A stretch of 55,060 nt of DNA from assembly GCF_000739775.1 (NCBI RefSeq), contig NZ_BBJH01000055.1, positions 1 through 55,060 on the forward strand, read 5' to 3'. Under the pieces are notes generated by a model, which was not told the DNA's origin, did not search any database, and saw nothing but the letters and a program-made list of their open reading frames with translations. The position numbers and the translations under genes were made by a program. This DNA is from Paraburkholderia heleia NBRC 101817. GTDB lineage: Bacteria; Pseudomonadota; Gammaproteobacteria; Burkholderiales; Burkholderiaceae. Position 1 is the first letter of the stretch. Every line of letters begins with the position of its first letter. Below are positions 45,489 through 54,660 of this stretch, in pieces.

Positions 45489-46211
45489 TCACTTGCCCTG
45501 CGGTCGCAGGTATGCGAGCCAGCGGCGCTCGGCGCGGCGGAACAGCCACACGAGCGTGAAAGAAATGATCAGGTACAGCAGGGCGGCGATGCCGAATGCG
45601 CCGAACGACTGATACGTCGCCGAGTTCACGTCGCGCGCGATCTTCAGGATGTCGGGCACGGTAGCCGTGAAGGCCACGGTCGTTGCGTGCAGCATCAGAA
45701 TGACTTCGTTGCTGTAGTAGGGCAGGGCGCGGCGCAGCGCCGAAGGCAGGATCACGCGGCGGTACAGCGTGAATTGCGACATGCCGTAAGCGCGCGCGGC
45801 CTCGATCTCGCCGTAGGGTGTCGCCTTGATCGCGCCCGCGAAGATTTCAGTGGTATATGCGCAGGTGTTCAGCGTGAACGCAAGCAGCGTGCAGTTCATC
45901 CCGCTGCGAAAGAAGGCGCTCGTGAGTTCGTGGTTGCGTACGATCTCGAGGCTGTAGAGGCCCGTGTAGCACAGCAGCAGCTGCACGTAGAGCGGCGTGC
46001 CGCGAAAGATGTACGTGTAGAGCCACACGAGCCCGGCGAGCCACTTCTTCTTCGACACGCGGGCCACGGCGAGCGGCACCGAGAGGCAGAAGCCGAGTCC
46101 GATCGAGATGACGAGCAGCCACAGCGTGATCGCCACGCCGCTGAAATGGTAGCCGTCGGAGAAGAGGTAGTTGCGCCAGTATTGCTGGATCAGTTGGACG
46201 AAGTCTTGCAT
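45489..46211 (-). CDS. Polar amino acid ABC transporter permease (HisM-like)
   Basis: This 240-residue inner-membrane permease has five or so helices (GVAITLWLLVISIGLGFCLS, LYTYIFRGTPLYVQLLLCYTG and others) and the EAA coupling motif EIEAARAYGMSQFTLYRRVILP that docks on the ATPase. With the HisQ-like partner it forms the heterodimeric channel. ATG 46211 was chosen over an upstream in-frame start because it yields MQDFVQLIQQYWRNYLFSDG, as in HisM. It starts 19 bases after the HisQ-like gene. Confidence 0.94.
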   Translation of the reverse strand: MQDFVQLIQQYWRNYLFSDGYHFSGVAITLWLLVISIGLGFCLSVPLAVARVSKKKWLAGLVWLYTYIFRGTPLYVQLLLCYTGLYSLEIVRNHELTSAFFRSGMNCTLLAFTLNTCAYTTEIFAGAIKATPYGEIEAARAYGMSQFTLYRRVILPSALRRALPYYSNEVILMLHATTVAFTATVPDILKIARDVNSATYQSFGAFGIAALLYLIISFTLVWLFRRAERRWLAYLRPQGK

Positions 46212-46230
46212 GGTCTTGGCCTCGCGCGAT

Positions 46231-46920
46231 TCAGAGATCCGCCTTGCGCACACCGGTGGAGTAGCGCTTGTCGAGATACATCAGCACGAAGTTGGAGACC
46301 GTGGTGATGACGAGATAGATCGCGCCGGCGAGCAGCGTGAAGAAGAAGAATCGCAGCGTGCCCTTGCCGGCGTCCTGGCTTGCCTTCACGACGTCGGCGA
46401 GGCCGATGATCGAGACGAGCGCGGTGGATTTCACGAGCACCTGCCAGTTGTTGCCGATGCCGGGCAGCGCGAAGCGCATCATCTGCGGGAACATGATGCG
46501 CGTGAACACCTGCCAGTTCGTCATGCCGTAGGCGTGGCCCGCTTCGAGCTGGCCGCGCGGCACCGCGAGGAACGCGCCGCGAAACGTCTCGGTGAAGTAC
46601 GCGCCGTAGATGAAGCCGAGCACGACCACACCCGCGAGGAACGGATCGATGTCGATCTGATCCCAGCCGAGCATGTCGGTGAGGTTGTTCAGCCAGATCT
46701 GGATGCTGTAGAAGAGCAGCAGCATGAGCACGAGATCGGGCACGCCGCGAATGAGCGTGGTGTAGAGCGTGCCCGCGCCGTGCGCGACGCGGTTCCTGGA
46801 AAGTTTGGCCGCCGCGCCGATCAGCCCGAGCACGAACGAGAGCGCGAGCGACAGCACGGCGAGCTTGACGGTCTGCCAGGTGCCGGCGAGGATCAGCGGG
46901 CCGTAGCCTTGAAGAAACAT
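46231..46920 (-). CDS. Polar amino acid ABC transporter permease (HisQ-like)
   Basis: This 229-residue inner-membrane permease carries the amino acid permease start MFLQGYGPLILAGTWQTVKL, the IRGVPDLVLMLLLFYSIQIW segment and the EAA loop QLEAGHAYGMTNWQVFTRIM. Its SLALSFVLGLIGA helix and length match HisQ. ATG 46920 has AAGGAA 9 bases upstream. A 261-base gap separates it from the binding-protein gene and may hold attenuating sequence; I see no open gene in that gap. Confidence 0.94.
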   Translation of the reverse strand: MFLQGYGPLILAGTWQTVKLAVLSLALSFVLGLIGAAAKLSRNRVAHGAGTLYTTLIRGVPDLVLMLLLFYSIQIWLNNLTDMLGWDQIDIDPFLAGVVVLGFIYGAYFTETFRGAFLAVPRGQLEAGHAYGMTNWQVFTRIMFPQMMRFALPGIGNNWQVLVKSTALVSIIGLADVVKASQDAGKGTLRFFFFTLLAGAIYLVITTVSNFVLMYLDKRYSTGVRKADL

Positions 46921-47181
46921 GGGCGAGTTCCTTGTCGGTGCGTTTCTCACACCGCGAAAGGCGCGGCGCTTGTTTGCCGCGGTTCAAATCCGTTCATGGC
47001 CGCGCGGTTTTTTTGCGCGGTGTTGCGTACGCGCGCGCGGCCGATGCGATTGCGCTCGTGAGCGCGCCTGTGACTGTATACGAAGCCCGGTGGCGGTCTA
47101 TCGGGGAGCCCCCGGGGCCGGGCGCCGCCGGCTTTCATGTGTCCTGGCGCGAGGCGCGAGCGGTGGTGTCTCGTGGTTTAT

Positions 47182-47979
47182 TTACCTGCGTGTGCCTTCC
47201 CGTTCACTTGCCTTTGTGATATCGAAGTCGAAGTACTGCTTCGCGATCTTGTCGAACGTGCCGTCGGCATGAATCGCGGCCAGCGCCGTGTTGAACTTCG
47301 CCTTGAGGTCGGCGTCGTCCTTGCGCAGGCCGATCGCGGTGCCGTCGCCGATCGTCGCCGGATCTTCGACTTCCGGGCCCGCCCACGCGAAGCCCTTGCC
47401 GCGCGGCGTTTTCAGGAAGCCGAAATCCGCCTGGACCTCGTCTTGCAGCGTGGCGTCGAGGCGCCCGGCGATCAGATCCTGGTAGACCTGATCCTGATTC
47501 TGGTACGAGATCACGTTCACGCCCTGCGGCGCCCAGTGCGCCTTTGCGTACGCTTCCTGGGTCGAGCCCTGCTCGACGCCCACGTTCTTGCCCTTGAGCG
47601 AAGCCGGCGTGGGCAGAAGCGGCGAGCCTGCGCGCGCGAGCATGCGTGCGGGCGCATCGAACATCTTCGCGGAATAGTCGATACGCTGGGCGCGCTGCGG
47701 CGTGACGGTCAGCGACGACACGATCGCGTCGAACTTGCGGGCCTTGAGCGCCGGGATAATGCCGTCGAGGTCGTTCTCGACCCAGACGCACTTCACGTTC
47801 ATGCGCGCGCACAGGGCTTTCGTGAGGTCGACATCGAAGCCAACGATCTGTCCGTTCGGCGCTTTGGATTCGAACGGCGCATAGCTGGCATCCACGCCGA
47901 TACGCACGGTTTTCCACTCTTTGGCGGCGGCGCTGCCCGCGATCAGGGCGAGCGCCACGCACACTGCAAACTTCTTCAT
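47182..47979 (-). CDS. Periplasmic lysine/arginine/ornithine (or histidine) binding protein, ArgT/HisJ-like
   Basis: This 265-residue secreted solute-binding protein has a signal peptide (residues 1-19, CVALALIAGSAAA) and the mature start KTVRIGVDASYAPFESKAPN. It then carries the ArgT/HisJ blocks IVGFDVDLTKALCARM, DAIVSSLTVTPQRAQ, GVEQGSTQEAYAKAHW, ATLQDEVQADFGFL and GDGTAIGLRKDD. These align closely by eye to Salmonella ArgT, so basic amino acids are the likely cargo. Start: the ATG at 47979 is spaced correctly after AGGAG; an adjacent ATG at 47982 is too close. It is the first gene of the transporter operon. Confidence 0.93.
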   Translation of the reverse strand: MKKFAVCVALALIAGSAAAKEWKTVRIGVDASYAPFESKAPNGQIVGFDVDLTKALCARMNVKCVWVENDLDGIIPALKARKFDAIVSSLTVTPQRAQRIDYSAKMFDAPARMLARAGSPLLPTPASLKGKNVGVEQGSTQEAYAKAHWAPQGVNVISYQNQDQVYQDLIAGRLDATLQDEVQADFGFLKTPRGKGFAWAGPEVEDPATIGDGTAIGLRKDDADLKAKFNTALAAIHADGTFDKIAKQYFDFDITKASEREGTRR

Positions 47980-48412
47980 CATTCTCCTGTCGAGCCGGAG
48001 CGCGTGCCCTTTTAGCACTGACTCCGTCCCATGCGCGACTGATACGGGCGGCGCGGCGCAGTAAGGGCGCCGCGGCCGACGCAAGGCGGCCCGGCTCGTG
48101 GCCGTTGGCCGCCATTCTATGCGATCAAAAATGCGGGTCGGAAAGCGTGGCGCACTTCGGTCCCGGCCCCGGCGCGCGCTGGCGGGGCGGGGTAGCCGCC
48201 ACGGGGTGCCGCACTCCGGTCCGTCTGGCTCGCGCCGGCCGAAAAGCGCGGTATTTTACCCGAAGCCGGAAGACGTGCGGATCCGGCACAGGGCGACGCC
48301 GGCAACCGGCTATTGATGTTGCTGGCGAAACGATGCGGTGCGCCGCTGCGGATTGTGCAAGCGGGCCGCCGCCCTTACCTTCGGACATCGACATGATTGA
48401 CCGGAGATTGCC
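47980..48412. promoter_or_regulatory. Divergent promoter region between ABC transporter operon and pirin gene
   Basis: This 433-base region contains no convincing coding frame. No clear ArgR-type AT-rich boxes or palindromes were seen. Promoters for both flanking units must lie here. Confidence 0.3.
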
Positions 48413-49111
48413 ATGCTGACTATCCGACGCGCCGACGAACGCGGCCACGCCAACCACGGCTGGCTCGACTCGTATCACAGTTTTTCGTTTGCCGACTATT
48501 TCGACGAAGCGCATATGCACTACGGCGCGCTGCGAGTGCTCAACGACGACCGTATTGCGGGCGGCCAGGGCTTTGGCGCGCACGGCCACCGCGACATGGA
48601 GATCGTGACCTATGTGCTTTCCGGCGCGCTCGCACACCGCGACAGCATGGGCAACGGCTCGACCATCCGTCCCGGCGACGTGCAGCGCATGAGCGCCGGC
48701 ACTGGCGTGATGCACAGCGAGTTCAACGGCTCGAAGGAAGAGGAAGCGCACTTGCTGCAGATCTGGCTGCTTCCGCGCGAGCGTGGCGGAGCGCCCGGCT
48801 ACGAGGAGAAGCGCTTCGACGACGCCGACAAGCGCGGGCGGCTGCGTCTCGTCGCCTCGCCCGATGGGCGCGACGGATCGGTGACCGTGCAGTCGGATGC
48901 CTCGATCTACGCGGCCCTCGTGGACGGCGAGGAACGCGTCGAATACGCGGTGCCCGCCGGGCGGCGCGTCTATCTGCATGTGGCGCGCGGCGCGCTGGAC
49001 GTGAACGGCCAGCGCCTCGAAGCCGGCGATGCCGCGATGATCGAGGCCGAGGCGGGGGTCGCTCTCGCGCGGGGCGCAGCGGCCGAAGTGCTGCTGTTCG
49101 ATCTCGCCTGA
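48413..49111 (+). CDS. Pirin family protein (YhhW-like bicupin)
   Basis: This 232-residue bicupin is of the pirin family; E. coli YhhW has quercetinase activity. It begins MLTIRRADERGHANHGWLDS and HSFSFADYFDEAHMHYGALRVLND. The metal-site block is GFGAHGHRDMEIVTYVLSG, HRDSMGN follows, and the final ligands lie in GTGVMHSEFN. GGAG precedes ATG 48413. It is monocistronic and converges on the Spy-like gene with a shared hairpin. Confidence 0.92.
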   Translation: MLTIRRADERGHANHGWLDSYHSFSFADYFDEAHMHYGALRVLNDDRIAGGQGFGAHGHRDMEIVTYVLSGALAHRDSMGNGSTIRPGDVQRMSAGTGVMHSEFNGSKEEEAHLLQIWLLPRERGGAPGYEEKRFDDADKRGRLRLVASPDGRDGSVTVQSDASIYAALVDGEERVEYAVPAGRRVYLHVARGALDVNGQRLEAGDAAMIEAEAGVALARGAAAEVLLFDLA

Positions 49112-49150
49112 GCTTTTGACCGGCGGCGGCCGACAACCGCCCGCGCCATG

Positions 49151-49184
49151 AAAAAAGCGCCGCGGGGTGCGAATCCCGCGGCGC
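49151..49184. terminator. Terminator between pirin and the Spy-like gene
   Basis: A perfect 10-bp stem GCGCCGCGGG / CCCGCGGCGC has six A residues to its left, a T-tract for minus-strand transcription. It mainly serves the Spy-like gene and may also end pirin transcripts. Confidence 0.85.
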
Positions 49185-49228
49185 CTTGTCGTGTGCGCAT
49201 TATTGCGTGTGTTGCGCGCGCGTACCGA

Positions 49229-49798
49229 TCACTGCTGCGCGGCCGGTGCCGAAGCGCCGTCCTTGTGGTGCTGCTCCCAGCGCTGGCGCATCTGCTCGTG
49301 GCGCTGCTCCATCTTCGCGAAGCGCTCCTTGATCGCCGTGCTCACGGTCGTCTTCTGCTGGTCGTTCAGGCCGTTATAGAAGGCGAGCCACGCTTGCGTG
49401 GTTTGCTCGCGCAGCTGCTGGTTCTGCTGCTCGACCTGCTCATGCGCCGTGTGCATGGCGTTCAGGTCGAGGATCGGCTGGTTCTTCATCGCATCGAACT
49501 GCTGCTTCATCTGTTCATGATTCTTGCGCATGGCCTGGCCGTTCTGCTTCATCGTGTCGAGTGCGGCCTGCCATTGCTTTTCCTGCGCGGCGTTCAGGTT
49601 CAGCTTGTCGTGCAGCTTCTTGAAGCCGGGCATGAAGTCGCCGTGCATGCCGGGGCCGCCATGCATGCCCGGACCGCCGTGCATCATGCCGGGGCCGCCC
49701 GGAGGCGGCGGGGTCTGGGCGTTGGCGGCGGTGGCGCCAACGGTGAGCGCGAGCGAGGCGGCGGCGATGGCGAGAAGGCGCGAAGTCGTCTTGTACAT
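49229..49798 (-). CDS. Spy/CpxP-family periplasmic LTxxQ protein
   Basis: This 189-residue secreted protein has a signal peptide (residues 1-27, AASLALTVGATAANA), a Gly/His/Met-rich segment of repeated GGPGM(H) units (about 33-52) that could bind metal, and a long helical LTxxQ-type domain with LNLNAAQEKQW and LNDQQKTTV. Spy and CpxP are periplasmic chaperones or stress sensors that are themselves induced by envelope stress. Start ATG 49798 has CAGGAG 9 bases upstream. It is divergent from an OmpR/EnvZ-like pair with repeat-type operator sites between, so it is probably a regulon member of that system. Confidence 0.85.
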   Translation of the reverse strand: MYKTTSRLLAIAAASLALTVGATAANAQTPPPPGGPGMMHGGPGMHGGPGMHGDFMPGFKKLHDKLNLNAAQEKQWQAALDTMKQNGQAMRKNHEQMKQQFDAMKNQPILDLNAMHTAHEQVEQQNQQLREQTTQAWLAFYNGLNDQQKTTVSTAIKERFAKMEQRHEQMRQRWEQHHKDGASAPAAQQ

Positions 49799-49933
49799 GG
49801 TGATGCTCCTGACAAATCCATGAGGGTTTTATCCGGTCTGGCGCGGCGCTTTCCGGAAGTGGTGGCGCTCGCAACCGGTGTCCCTAGCGTATCGACCCGG
49901 CGGACAGGCCGTGTTACGCGGCGGGGCGCCGGG

Positions 49934-49977
49934 ATTACGCAACATTACATGCGCCTTTCGCAGTAACACCTCGTAAC
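49934..49977. promoter_or_regulatory. Paired 10-bp-period direct repeats facing each other, OmpR/CpxR-type sites
   Basis: ATTAC-n5-ATTAC (49934-49948) is followed 14 bases later by GTAAC-n5-GTAAC (49963-49977). The left pair is the same motif, GTAAT/GTAAC, on the other strand, so two direct-repeat sites face each other. GTAAA-n5-GTAAA is the known CpxR box, and OmpR-family regulators bind half-sites about 10 bp apart. They sit in the 234-base gap between the Spy-like gene and the response regulator gene. Binding by that regulator is inferred. Confidence 0.6.
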
Positions 49978-50032
49978 CCGGCTGGAAGAGCTGTAAGCAA
50001 ACGGCCTGTGCGCGCGCGTTACACTTCATCCC

Positions 50033-50764
50033 ATGGCTACTCAAATCCTTGTCGTCGACGACGACCTCGAACTACGCGACCTCCTGCGCGACTATCTCGC
50101 GCGCCAGGGCATGGAGGTCTCGGTGCTGCACGACGCCGGCTCGCTGGAGCGTCGGCTCGAGCGCGAGCGCCCGGACCTGATCGTGCTCGACCTGATGATG
50201 CCGGGCGTGGACGGCCTGACCGCGCTGCGCAAGCTGCGCGCAGCCGGCGACGACATTCCCGTGATCATGCTCACGGCGCGCGCGGACGACGTGGACCGCA
50301 TCGTCGGCCTCGAACTCGGCGCGGACGACTACCTCGGCAAGCCGTTCAACCCGCGCGAGCTGCTCGCGCGCGTGCAGGCGGTCCTGCGCCGGCGCCGCAC
50401 GGTGCCTTCGGCCGCGGCGCCCGAGCAGCGCGAGCCGTACGCGTTCGGCCGCTTCACGCTCGACTTCCAGTCGCGCACGCTGCAGCAGGAAGGCAAGCCC
50501 ATCATGTTGTCGGGCAGCGAGTTCGCGCTGCTGAAAATATTCGTGAATTACCCCATGCGTACGCTGACGCGCGAGCGCCTGCTGGAATTGCTGCACGGCC
50601 CCGAGTATGACGGCACCGACCGCGGCATCGACGTGCAGGTGTGGCGTCTGCGGCGCATTCTCGAGAGCGATCCGTCCACCCCGCGCTTCATTCAGACCGT
50701 ACGCGGGCGCGGCTACGTGTTCGTTCCCGACGGAGAGCAGGGCAACCATGCGCCGGCCAGTTGA
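50033..50764 (+). CDS. OmpR-family response regulator
   Basis: This 243-residue cytoplasmic transcription factor has a receiver domain with Asp9/Asp10, phospho-acceptor Asp53 (VLDLMMPG), Thr81 and Lys103 (GKPFNPRELLARV), then a winged-helix domain (about 140-235) with SGSEFALLKIF, DRGIDVQVWRLRRILE and FIQTVRGRGYVFVPDG. The C-terminus and receiver are closer to E. coli OmpR than to CpxR or RstA, by eye. It is translationally coupled to the kinase gene, which starts 17 bases before its stop. It is likely autoregulated through the repeats at 49934-49977. Confidence 0.95.
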   Translation: MATQILVVDDDLELRDLLRDYLARQGMEVSVLHDAGSLERRLERERPDLIVLDLMMPGVDGLTALRKLRAAGDDIPVIMLTARADDVDRIVGLELGADDYLGKPFNPRELLARVQAVLRRRRTVPSAAAPEQREPYAFGRFTLDFQSRTLQQEGKPIMLSGSEFALLKIFVNYPMRTLTRERLLELLHGPEYDGTDRGIDVQVWRLRRILESDPSTPRFIQTVRGRGYVFVPDGEQGNHAPAS

Positions 50765-52064
50765 TTCGCTGTTCGGGCGCCTCGCGGTCATCTTCATCGG
50801 CGTTCTGCTGGTGTCGCACGTTGCCTGGTTCACGCTCATGCGCGTCGAACACAATCAGATGCAAACGCGCTACGCCGTCGAGGAAGCGAGCTTCCTCGTC
50901 GACGCGGTGCGCCAGCACGTCGAGCGCGAGCCTGACCAGCCGCTGCCTTCGCGCGTGCAACTCGTCGATCCGGCGAGTCCCGCCGTGCCGCCGGTCACCG
51001 AACGCATGCCCGAGGCGCTGCGCCGTTTCATCGACGACGTGCGCGAGCGCATGCCGGCCGGCACCGACGTACGCGTCGGGTCGCCTGGCGGGCCGCCCAC
51101 GCTTTGGGTGCGCGGGCCGCAGGACGCCCGCTGGATCGTGCTGCCGGGCCAGCCGCTGCGCATCATGCGGCCGCTCGACAAGTTTCTGCCCTGGGTCATC
51201 ACCATTTTCGCCACCGCCGTCATCGCCGCGCTCGTGGGCGCGTGGATGCTGCAGCAGCCGCTGAGTGCGCTCGCACAGGCCGTGGGACGCTTTGGCCGCG
51301 GCGAGCCCGTGCCGCCCGTGCCCGAGCGCGGGCCGCGCGAGCTGCGCCAGCTCACGCTGGGCTTTAACCAGATGGTCAAGGAAGTCGAGCGCACGGAGAA
51401 AGACCGCGCCGTCATGCTGGCGGGCGTTGCGCACGATCTCAAGACGCCGCTTGCCCGGCTGCGCCTGCGCGCTGAAATGATGGACGAGCAAAAGGTGCGC
51501 GACGGCGTCGTGCGCGACGTCGAGTCGATGGCACACATCGTCGACCAGTTCCTCGTGTTTGCGCACGACGGCGCCGATCGCAGCGAGCCCGTCGAGGTCG
51601 ACGACCAGTGCGAGCGCATCGCGCGCAACCACCGCACGGCGAGCGGCGAGGCGATTGCGATCGAAACGCATCTGCGCGCGGGTCCGGAGTTTCGTCTGCC
51701 CGCGGCCACGCTCGAGCGCGTGGTTTCGAACCTGCTCGACAACGCGCATGCGTATGGCGCACCGCCCGTCGTGATCGAGAGCGAGCGCGGCCCGACGGGT
51801 TTTTCGCTCACCGTGCGCGACCACGGCAAGGGCATTGCCGACCAGGATCTGACGCAGGCGAGCCGGCCGTTCGTGCGCCTCGATCCTGCGCGCGGCGGCA
51901 ACGGCCACAGCGGCCTCGGCCTCGCGATCGTCGAGCGGCTCGTGCGCCGCGCGGGCGGCGAACTCTCGATCGGCAACGGCGAGAGCGGCGGCCTCGCGGT
52001 GCGCATGACGTTTGCGTTCGACGTGGTGGAGCGCACCGTGTCCGAGGCGGCGCAGATCTGGTAA
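50748..52064 (+). CDS. EnvZ-like sensor histidine kinase
   Basis: This 438-residue inner-membrane kinase has a first transmembrane helix (about 9-30), a periplasmic sensor region, a second helix (about 146-168), a HAMP linker, and an H-box with phospho-His229 in GVAHDLKTPLARLR. The ATPase motifs are an N-box NLLDNAHAYG, G1 DHGKGI and G2 GHSGLGLAIV. The AGVAHDLKTPL context and layout match EnvZ. It overlaps the response regulator by 17 bases, so the two are one operon. It probably senses envelope stress or osmolarity, which is inference. Confidence 0.95.
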   Translation: MRRPVDSLFGRLAVIFIGVLLVSHVAWFTLMRVEHNQMQTRYAVEEASFLVDAVRQHVEREPDQPLPSRVQLVDPASPAVPPVTERMPEALRRFIDDVRERMPAGTDVRVGSPGGPPTLWVRGPQDARWIVLPGQPLRIMRPLDKFLPWVITIFATAVIAALVGAWMLQQPLSALAQAVGRFGRGEPVPPVPERGPRELRQLTLGFNQMVKEVERTEKDRAVMLAGVAHDLKTPLARLRLRAEMMDEQKVRDGVVRDVESMAHIVDQFLVFAHDGADRSEPVEVDDQCERIARNHRTASGEAIAIETHLRAGPEFRLPAATLERVVSNLLDNAHAYGAPPVVIESERGPTGFSLTVRDHGKGIADQDLTQASRPFVRLDPARGGNGHSGLGLAIVERLVRRAGGELSIGNGESGGLAVRMTFAFDVVERTVSEAAQIW

Positions 52065-52161
52065 TTCGCGTTTGAATGGCCGGATGGGCGGACCGGACCT
52101 TCGTCCCGAAGGCGCCGCGTCAGCGACGCCATGTCCAGCCAGACGAGGTTGGGCGCAGTTC

Positions 52162-52428
52162 TCAGGCCGTGAAGAGCGTGTCGAGCGCGGCGGCGGCCTC
52201 ATTGTCCACCGTGTTGTAGGTCACGGTGTCGGCCTCGAAGATGTAGTGCGTGGTGTACTTGCCGAGGCGGGCAAGAATCTCTTCCTGAATCAGCTCGGGC
52301 GTGGCGTCGAGTTTCAGGTACCACGCGGTCGATGACAGGCGCGTCTGGAACGCGCCGTACTCGACCATCAACTGGTCGAACGCGAGTGCATCCTGATCGC
52401 GGCAGACAATGACCAGATTTCCCTTCAT
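52162..52428 (-). CDS. Conserved small protein of unknown function, possibly ferredoxin/Cas2-like fold
   Basis: This 88-residue protein begins MKGNLVIVCRDQDALAFDQL. ATG 52428 has TGGAGG 5 bases upstream. I do not recognise its function. The predicted pattern is strand-helix-strand-strand-helix-strand: LVIVCRD, then a helix, then a STAWYLKLD strand, a helix (TPELIQEEILARLG), and THYIFEAD. This resembles the Cas2/SinR-type ferredoxin fold. There is no CRISPR array or cas gene nearby. It lies alone after the EnvZ-like operon, on the opposite strand. Confidence 0.7.
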   Translation of the reverse strand: MKGNLVIVCRDQDALAFDQLMVEYGAFQTRLSSTAWYLKLDATPELIQEEILARLGKYTTHYIFEADTVTYNTVDNEAAAALDTLFTA

Positions 52429-52603
52429 GCATGCCTCCAGATTTGTGCGGAACACCGAAGTGGCGCGGTTTGACTCATGCGCGCGGTATGGACTGGCGCG
52501 CGCCGTTTATCCCATGATACCGCGCCTCGCCGGTTGAGCCGGGCGAGCCCCGCAGCCCGGTACGGGCATCCCTCGTGTGACGGATCGCAAGCGGGTTGTG
52601 CAC

Positions 52604-54283
52604 TCACCAGGTCGGCGCCGCGGCGCGCGGCGGCACGACGCCCTCGGCCGTCATGGCCTCACAGCGGTCGCGCCCGGCCGCCTTCGCCATGTAGAGGGCG
52701 AGGTCGGCGCGGCTCATCAGACGCTCGGGCTGATCCTGCGCGGCCGCGAGTTCGGTCACGCCGATGCTCACGCTCACGCTCGCTTCCTCGGGCAGTTCCA
52801 CGCAAACGCGTTTGCCCACCTGCTCGCGCAGGCGGTCGAGCACGACGAGGCCCGTGGCGAGCGAGGTCGAGGGCAGCAGGATGCCGAACTCCTCGCCGCC
52901 CAGGCGCCCGACGGCGTCGTCGGCGCGCAGTTCGGCGCGGCAGGTTTGCACGAAATGCTGGAGCGCGCGGTCACCCGCCGGGTGGCCGAAGCGGTCGTTG
53001 ATCTGCTTGAAGTAGTCGAGGTCGGCAATCGCCATGCACAGCGGTTTGCCTGCCGCATAGGCCGTGTCGATCTCGCGGCGCAGCAGATCGAGGAAATAGC
53101 GCCGCGAAAGTGCGCCGGTCAGGGCGTCGTGGCGCGCCTCCGCGGCGAGCAGGGCGTTCGCCGCTTGCAACTGCCCGGCGAGATCGCGGCTCGCGTGGTG
53201 CAGACGCCGCTCGCGTACCCACGACACCGAGATCACCGCCGCGAGCGCCGCGGTGCCCGCGAGCGTGAGGAAAATGAGAAGCCGGTCGCGCCGATGATTC
53301 GCGATCAGCTCGGACCACGCATTGACCGGATCCACGAGGTGCGCCGAGAGCCCGGAGTTCAGACCGCCGCGCTGTTCGTAGAGGGCAGGCGCGCGTTGGC
53401 CCGGCAACTCGACCATTTGCGCGGCGTCGGCTCGCGGGATCCACGGTGCCTCGTTCAACGCGGCCTGCGACGCCGGGCGCAGATCGAGCGGCGCGAAGCG
53501 TTCGCGCAGATAGGTGCTCACGCGGTCCACCGCGTTCATTTCGGCGACGTGCGAGCTCGGCAGGGCGCGTCCTTCGAGTGCACTGTCATGGGCCATGATG
53601 ATGACCCCATTGTTGTCCGCGACGAAGGTGTCCGGATGAGCGACCCAGTGGCGCAGCCGCGCGATGCCGACCTTCGCGACCACGGCGCCGACCAGCAAGC
53701 CGTCGTCATAGGCGGGCGCGGCGACGAAAATGCCGGGCTCGCCGCTTGTCGTGCCCACGCCGTAGGCTTCGGAGAACGCCCCAAGCAGCGTGTCGTTCAG
53801 ATACGCGCGCGCACGCATGTCCACGCCGACGTAGGAGATTCTTTCGAGCGCATTGCTCGACGCGATGCAGATGCCATTCGCGTTCACGAGCCAGATCGCA
53901 TCGAGCCCGGAGAAGCCCTGGGCGTCGTGGAGAAAGCGGTCGATCCCGGCGAGCGCCGGCACGCCTTGCAGCGCTTTGCGCCGCGCCAGTTCCGTCGAAT
54001 CGCTCGACGCGGCATAATGCGCAGCCCCGGTGAGCGCCTGCTGGACGACGCGGGTTTCGGCCATCGTCGCCGGAATGGCGCGCGACATGGCGAGGTCGCT
54101 GGCGACCACTTCGGCCATGTTGTCCACCACCGAGCGCATCACCTGGCGTTGTGCGGCGAGCGCAGTCTCGAACTCCTGGCGGACCATGCGGTCCGCGAGC
54201 CAGCCGGCCGCCGCCCAGCAGACGAGCGCGACCACCACGACCCCGAGGGGTCCGGCTGCCTGACGCAAGAGTCTCCTGTTCAT
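52604..54283 (-). CDS. Membrane-bound diguanylate cyclase with periplasmic dCache-like sensor
   Basis: This 559-residue protein has an N-terminal transmembrane helix (about 10-31), a large periplasmic region of about 300 residues resembling a double Cache domain (IWLVNANGICIASSNALERI, FVAAPAYDDGLLVGAVVAKV), a second helix (about 334-356), and a C-terminal GGDEF domain. The active site reads GGEEF at residues 462-466, a competent variant, and an RADD inhibitory site lies 5 residues before it. It should make c-di-GMP in response to an extracytoplasmic ligand. ATG 54283 is preceded by AAGG; the frame stays open upstream without homology. Confidence 0.92.
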   Translation of the reverse strand: MNRRLLRQAAGPLGVVVVALVCWAAAGWLADRMVRQEFETALAAQRQVMRSVVDNMAEVVASDLAMSRAIPATMAETRVVQQALTGAAHYAASSDSTELARRKALQGVPALAGIDRFLHDAQGFSGLDAIWLVNANGICIASSNALERISYVGVDMRARAYLNDTLLGAFSEAYGVGTTSGEPGIFVAAPAYDDGLLVGAVVAKVGIARLRHWVAHPDTFVADNNGVIIMAHDSALEGRALPSSHVAEMNAVDRVSTYLRERFAPLDLRPASQAALNEAPWIPRADAAQMVELPGQRAPALYEQRGGLNSGLSAHLVDPVNAWSELIANHRRDRLLIFLTLAGTAALAAVISVSWVRERRLHHASRDLAGQLQAANALLAAEARHDALTGALSRRYFLDLLRREIDTAYAAGKPLCMAIADLDYFKQINDRFGHPAGDRALQHFVQTCRAELRADDAVGRLGGEEFGILLPSTSLATGLVVLDRLREQVGKRVCVELPEEASVSVSIGVTELAAAQDQPERLMSRADLALYMAKAAGRDRCEAMTAEGVVPPRAAAPTW

Positions 54284-54660
54284 CGGCCTTCTGGTTCGTG
54301 ACGGGTATTGAGGTGTGGTGATTGGCGCCCCCGGGTGTCGGAGCGCCACTGACGGAGCGTGTCGATTTTACCCCTCGAACGGGGCTGGCGAACCCGCTCC
54401 CGAAGCGTCTGCGCGGGGTTGCGAGGCGGTGCGAGCGGGCGGCGGCGCGCGCGAGGGGCGCCGATATGCAAGCGACATGCCGTCAGCACGGCGATACGCG
54501 GCGATGAGCGGGGGGCAGGGGGCGCAAGCGTGGTCAGAGCGGTTTCGTGCGCGAGGTTCGCGCGAGCGCCAGCATGTGGCGCGCAAGCGACGCCCACTGG
54601 CGTTGGCGGCCCGAATGAGGCAGGAGTCGAGGCAAGCGCGGAGGCAGACGCGGCGTCGTC

